NCBI RefSeq assembly: GCF_001039355.2
Contig: NW_019775069.1
Coordinates: forward strand, 770,027-834,026
Reading direction: 5' to 3'
Length of the DNA: 64,000 bases
From: Lingula anatina
Lineage: Eukaryota > Brachiopoda > Lingulata > Lingulida > Lingulidae
Below the pieces are notes generated by a model. That model was not told the DNA's origin. It worked only from the letters and a program-made list of their open reading frames with translations, and searched no databases. Shown in pieces: positions 36,201 to 64,000 of the stretch. Positions within the stretch are counted from its first letter, which is position 1. Every line of letters starts with the position of its first letter. The position numbers and the translations under genes were made by a program.

Positions 36201-37859
36201 ATATCAATATATACACACTCACATTTACTTTTTACAACTGAAAAATCTACTCAGTCAGAGTGATTATTTTCTTTTCATATAGCTGGCTTGAATATATCTA
36301 TCAACACAGAAACCTTACACTGTTTTATCTCTTTTTGTTCAAATGATATTTCACTATGCTACACTGCACTAGTAAGAGGTCTTCTAGCTGTTGCATAATT
36401 ATATGTGAGAGATCTGAGATGATCAACTGGTCTGCTCTTATGTAACTACCACACCCCTACACAAAACCCCAGAGCAGCAGACTAGATAATAGCTGAATTG
36501 GATGTAATCACAAAGCTGGACACCTGGACTAAATCTTTGCTTGACCATTAAGTGACAGGGGCAAGGATACGCACTACTTCACACATAGGTGTAAAATACA
36601 AAGGGTATGTGTAGCAAGGAACACTTTCCACCTGATCATTTCAAATCCAACAGAAGACTTTCATGCAATTTTGAACAGCTATAAGACCTCTGGTTTTGAA
36701 TAATATTTCACCTAATTGCCCGCATTCAATTAGCTTTTTTTTTCCCAATAATTTGACACTGAACTTCAACAAACACCTATAACTGGTGTATATCATGCAA
36801 ACATGCAGGTGAATACATTTCAGAATATGGATATTAAAGAGCTGGATGCATATACCACAAACCAAAAATTAAAACTAGTTCATTGCATTACCTGAACTGT
36901 AAATGTAATGTACCCTAATTTATAATTTGTCAAATAGGGTCCAGCCCATTATATAGATTGAAAAATGGCTTGGATGGTTTCCATTATACCACAAAAGGAA
37001 CAGTAGAATGTCTCAAGGAAACAGAAAGACTAAATAAAGAAAACATTAAACTACATACTTATACATTAAACTATAAGTATGTATTAAACTACATACTGTG
37101 ACTTAAAAATCTCAATATTACTTTCATGAAAAAATATACTAAAAATCATAAATACAATAGAAGATTAATGATAAGTAAAATAATCAGTCTAAGCATATTT
37201 TCAGTCCTGACCAGTATTTTGGTCTTGGAGGGGACTCAAGCAATGGCATTACCATTTTCCAGATATCACACTAACTATAGTGATGATGTACAGCAAAATA
37301 CACATTAAAAATACATTTTTAACAAATAATCACATCCGGTCATTTTACAACTCCACAAAGTTAAAAGCAAAATGCAATATATTATAGTAGTAACATTGTT
37401 GCAATGCAGTAAAATGCATGCAAAATACAGTGATAAAACACAGCAGCTTTTAAAAGAAGCTGTAAAAAATGATGAAAGTATAGACACCCAGCTACAGGGT
37501 TAGTTTAAATAATGAGAACAAAATCATGTGCACGGAAAACTGCACTTATAATTTAGCCAGCATATTGTGACACCAAGAGACTTGTATGATAGATAATAAT
37601 GTAAAAAATGACTGAGTAGTTATCAAAATTTGTACAATTATGGCATTGTATTTAGTATATCATAGAAGAAGAGAGGATTTCATTTGGTAGGACACAATAA
37701 AAATATTTTAAATGCTGTTTGAGAAAGCCATAACAGACTTCACATTCTTCATTGAAACATCTTTAACACAAAAGGTACAATCAAAGACAACACAACTAAC
37801 TATAACAAAACACCAATAAATAAATAAACATATAAGTGTGCATCATAATTACAAAGATA

Positions 37860-37934
<75 letters not shown>

Positions 37935-38147
37935 ATACACAAGTAGAGTACTTTATGATCATTTGCAAGGATTGATCTTCACGCCTAGTCTCTGCTTACA
38001 GCACATGGAGAATTGCACACTGGCATTATGGGTTGGTTCAGACATGCACAGAAAGGCTGCCTCTTCTCCATGCATTTCTGTATAAATATCAGCAGGGGCA
38101 TAATCATATCCAGATTTGGTGTTCACATGATGTGTGCAAATGTATCT

Positions 38148-38179
<32 letters not shown>

Positions 38180-39519
38180 TGTGTGTCTGTGTGGGGGGGG
38201 GGGGGNNNNNNNNNNNNNNNNNNNNNNNNNNNNNNNNNNNNNNNNNNNNNNNNNNNNGGGGGAGAAGAGGCATTCATAACAATACATAAAAAAAAAATGA
38301 ATGTTAAAGCTTACCTTGGCTAGTTTAATATTAAACACAGCTAACATTCTTGCAGACCTTTCATACTCTTTTAAGAACTTTGATAAACCAGGAAAGTCTG
38401 AAATTAAATGAAGCCTAGTAATTATTTGCAACAATCATCAAAGGAACTAAAAAGGAAAAGTTTCTGGACATAAAAACCAGGTTGACCCTTTAATAACAAT
38501 CCTTCTCATGCTGTATAATTATAAGACAGTGGTGAAGTCTCTTTATATCCATATGAAATATGAAGATCATTGTTACACTGAACAAAAGAAATTTTAAACC
38601 ACGGTTTCATTACTGCTCTGCACTTATGAAATATAAACCAGTTTACAGAAAGAAAACAGGTTTTATTCAATGCACATATAGGTTACAATGGCCTTGTCAA
38701 TCCATGTGTGGAACAGGAATGATAGGTGAAGGAACTAGCCTTTTGTTGACCACAATGCCCATAATTATTGAAAGAACCCAAGTAGCTATGTGGGTATCCA
38801 GTTATATATATACTTGTACGTAAGTGTAAACCAATATCCGCATACTACTTTGTGCAGAAGTAAATTTAGAGAATTTTATGCTTTATACATTTCTTTCTTA
38901 AAGGTTTTTTTATACAAAATGATCAGTTACCCATGTTTATGCAAACGGTTTTACATCCTTTTTAGATAAAAAAAGAATTTCTTCTGCTAAGTGTACTAAA
39001 AGGGCAATTGTATAAATTATTTCCAAGACTTTTAATCAGATTTTCTTTGACTTTTTTATTCGCATTTAAGACCTGACATGATATCACAAGAATAGTTTTA
39101 TAAAGTTTTCATAACATCGAGGTGACAGCTGAGCAGGAGAAGAAACGCGCAACTTCAAGACCAAAATGCTACCACACCTCAAGTTCGAACAATTTTCTTT
39201 CAATTCATCCTTTAAGTATTTCTTTTGCAGTATTCGTCATGCACACCTGTTGCCAAATTGTATATGAGCAGAAATAATTGAAAATCTAAGCAGGATGTAA
39301 AGCTTAAAAGTTTCACTCCCAGCCATATGTTCTTGTATGTTATGAAACTTGGATTGACTGACCTTTTTTGAAAAAATATACAGCAGTAACCGTGGATGAC
39401 TTGATGAAATTATTGTAGCTTGCTTCGTCCAATTCTTTGGCTATTAACTCTTGTGCTTGACATGTGCTGAAAAAGTAGAGCACCACAAGTAAAAGACACG
39501 ATACCGTAAGACGAGCCAT
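27007..39519 (-). CDS. TXNDC16: Thioredoxin domain-containing protein 16 (ERp90-like), complete
   Basis: TXNDC16/ERp90 is a large ER-lumen PDI-family protein made of several thioredoxin-like domains. Twenty-one minus-strand exons join in phase: 39363-39519, 38315-38397, 35942-36015, 35461-35535, 33840-33961, 33362-33455, 33040-33187, 32510-32667, 32254-32344, 31805-31940, 31195-31374, 30801-30920, 30409-30520, 29958-30094, 29529-29619, 29251-29395, 28722-28882, 28283-28373, 27963-28056, 27455-27586 and 27007-27227. They total 2,622 nt, or 873 residues, close to the human protein (about 825). The protein starts with a signal peptide, has thioredoxin-like segments such as SMAFLRSFADAS with ECWDWTDVCG, and ends HTEL. 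No CxxC active site is found in any exon. Intron phases are consistent throughout, which supports the model. Confidence 0.9.
30801..30920 (-). CDS. TXNDC16: TXNDC16 exon 12: thioredoxin helix and Cys-x-Trp motif
   Basis: It reads MDAESMAFLRSFADASLDVY and later SIECWDWTDVCG. The C-x-D-W-x-D-V-C pattern is the one I recall from vertebrate TXNDC16, and was the strongest single clue to the gene's identity. Confidence 0.92.
31195..31374 (-). CDS. TXNDC16: TXNDC16 exon 11: acidic linker and thioredoxin strand
   Basis: An acidic stretch (EYEEEVEGEDTQDDAVEES) leads to a thioredoxin-like start with TFPTTIQEKDLVAVLFYFK. Joined to exon 12 the strand-loop reads LFYFKMDAESMAF. A catalytic PDI domain would have WCGHC-like residues here, so this domain has lost, or never had, the redox site. 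Confidence 0.9.
33962..35460 (-). other. TXNDC16 intron 4
   Basis: A 1.5-kb AT-rich intron between exon 4 (35461-35535) and exon 5 (33840-33961). I see no exon, RNA gene or repeat family in it. Confidence 0.6.
37864..37932. repeat. (TA)n microsatellite (~69 bp)
   Basis: An uninterrupted TA dinucleotide run within a TXNDC16 intron. Confidence 0.97.
38146..38257. repeat. (TG)n-(G)n tract running into an assembly gap
   Basis: About 45 bp of mostly TG repeats are followed by 13 G and then 52 N (38206-38257); the sequence resumes with GGGGG. The gap is probably a sequencing stop at the G-run. Confidence 0.95.
38398..39362 (-). other. TXNDC16 intron 1
   Basis: A 965-bp first intron with donor GTCAGT and acceptor TTTCAG on the minus strand. 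I see no other feature in it. Confidence 0.6.
39363..39519 (-). CDS. TXNDC16: TXNDC16 first coding exon: signal peptide
   Basis: The start ATG is the complement of 39517-39519. The first residues MARLTVSCLLLVVLYFFSTC then QA are a classic signal peptide with likely cleavage after Ala22. ELIAKELDEASYNNFIKSS and VTAVYFFKK follow, the first strand and helix of a thioredoxin-like fold. Where a CxxC would follow strand 3 the joined sequence reads KKDFPGLSKFLKE instead. Confidence 0.9.
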
Positions 39520-40233
39520 GTTGACTGCTTGCTGCTCTTGCTGCCCTTTGACCTAATATTGTCCCAGTTTTTCGTTTTTATCCCCAAGTGGCGCTCGCAT
39601 CCAAGAGGTCCCATATGACGTTAATCAAAGTTTGTGAATAAACGCAGTGCTCCTATTTTAGCAATTAGCACCATACGGCTTGTGTCATACCAAAAGAACG
39701 AAGAAAAATTATTTGAATTAAAATTTGTTTATCACCGAAGAATTATAAGGTTATTTAAGCTTATTAAACAGATATTTTTTAGTTTATCGTCCCTCCCTTG
39801 ACCTATATTTGCATAATCTAAGATGATGTCAGTCTACGCAGGCGCACCTGCTCCACCCTTCCCATAAGCCCACGAAGTCGGCCATCTTGAGTTCAGCTGG
39901 GAGAAGCTGAAAGACAGGAAAGGTTGAAAGGATTGGAAATAAGATCCTTTGCACATTCAGAACGAGCGTAAAAGGGATCGCGCCGAAGGTATAGCTGCAA
40001 AATAGGAAGAACTGTGCCGATTTGTGAAAATCTATTGTATATTTCAAGTGTTATCTTTAACTAAAAGTTCGTCATGTAAGTCACTGTAATGTTTCATCCG
40101 TCGACTGTCAGACGTACATGCCTTATTCAATTTGGAGGTTGTAGAGGCATAAAGGGAATTAAAGTTGCTGGTGGATCTACCATGAGATAGCATCAAATAC
40201 GCTGTAAAATCTACCATCGCACATCGCATCAAA
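39520..40233. promoter_or_regulatory. Bidirectional promoter region between TXNDC16 and MRCK
   Basis: The two start codons lie 714 bp apart in opposite directions, so transcription of both should begin inside this interval. GC content is locally higher around 39835-39910. That part holds GCAGGCGCA (NRF1-like) and GCCATCTT (39881-39888, the complement of the YY1 core AAGATGGC). Both motifs are typical of TATA-less housekeeping promoters. The MRCK 5' UTR probably begins near the YY1-like site. Confidence 0.6.
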
Positions 40234-63920
<23,687 letters not shown>

Positions 63921-64000
63921 GTAAGTTTCTACTTTCTGAGGAATAGATAGATATAATGTCGAGATAAAAAGTAAAGGAAGGTATATTTATTTTTGCCGAC

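Larger units (their letters stand above)
36016..38314 (-). other. TXNDC16 intron 2
   Basis: A 2.3-kb AT-rich intron with a long (TA)n tract and a (TG)n-G tract bordering an assembly gap. No exon or RNA gene was recognised. Confidence 0.6.

Overview
The window is genomic DNA from an intron-rich animal. Short coding exons are bounded by GT/AG splice sites, and introns contain microsatellites and mobile-element debris. It most likely comes from a non-vertebrate bilaterian, probably marine; the species cannot be named from the sequence. Translating the exons and checking that splice phases join gives three genes, all with protein families I recognise. The exon models are hand-built from splice motifs and protein similarity, with no transcript evidence.

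Region 1 (1-20.3 kb, + strand) is the 3' part of an obscurin/UNC-89 (obscurin/SPEG family) giant muscle kinase gene. In order it encodes the C-lobe of kinase 1, a linker, an Ig domain, a linker, an Fn3 domain and kinase 2, with the stop at 19302. Kinase 1 keeps its catalytic residues. Kinase 2 has Asn and Gln where the catalytic-loop Asp and Lys should be. The exon after kinase 1 has an internal donor at 8514 but stays open for about 352 more codons, ending in a single hydrophobic segment. This predicts an alternative, membrane tail-anchored kinase-1 isoform and is the most unusual feature of the window. The region also holds a 1.38-kb tandem duplication carrying one kinase exon, and a 1.7-kb terminal-inverted-repeat element beginning 5 bp after an exon's donor.

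Region 2 (20.3-25.1 kb) is intergenic between two convergent genes. It is filled with diverged ~0.9-kb repeats, partly inverted and interrupted by a small MITE-like element. No credible gene was found there.

Region 3 (25.1-39.5 kb, - strand) is a complete 21-exon TXNDC16/ERp90-like gene of 873 residues. It has a signal peptide, no CxxC active site in any reconstructed exon, a natural His8 tract, and a C-terminal HTEL that resembles an ER-retrieval signal.

Region 4 (39.5-64.0 kb, + strand) is the 5' two-thirds of a myotonic dystrophy kinase-related Cdc42-binding kinase gene (MRCK, CDC42BPA/B, fly gek). It covers 24 exons: N-terminal capping region, complete AGC kinase domain, long coiled coil and most of the C1 domain. 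It runs off the right edge before the expected PH, CNH and CRIB parts. TXNDC16 and MRCK start 714 bp apart, head to head, probably from a shared bidirectional promoter.

Obscurin and MRCK both concern actomyosin: obscurin at the sarcomere and sarcoplasmic reticulum, MRCK in Cdc42-driven myosin activation. In human, OBSCN and CDC42BPA lie close together on 1q42, so this neighbourhood may be an old linkage. Assembly gaps lie at 15778-15903, 38206-38257 and 48808-49143, with single Ns at 5161 and 32395.
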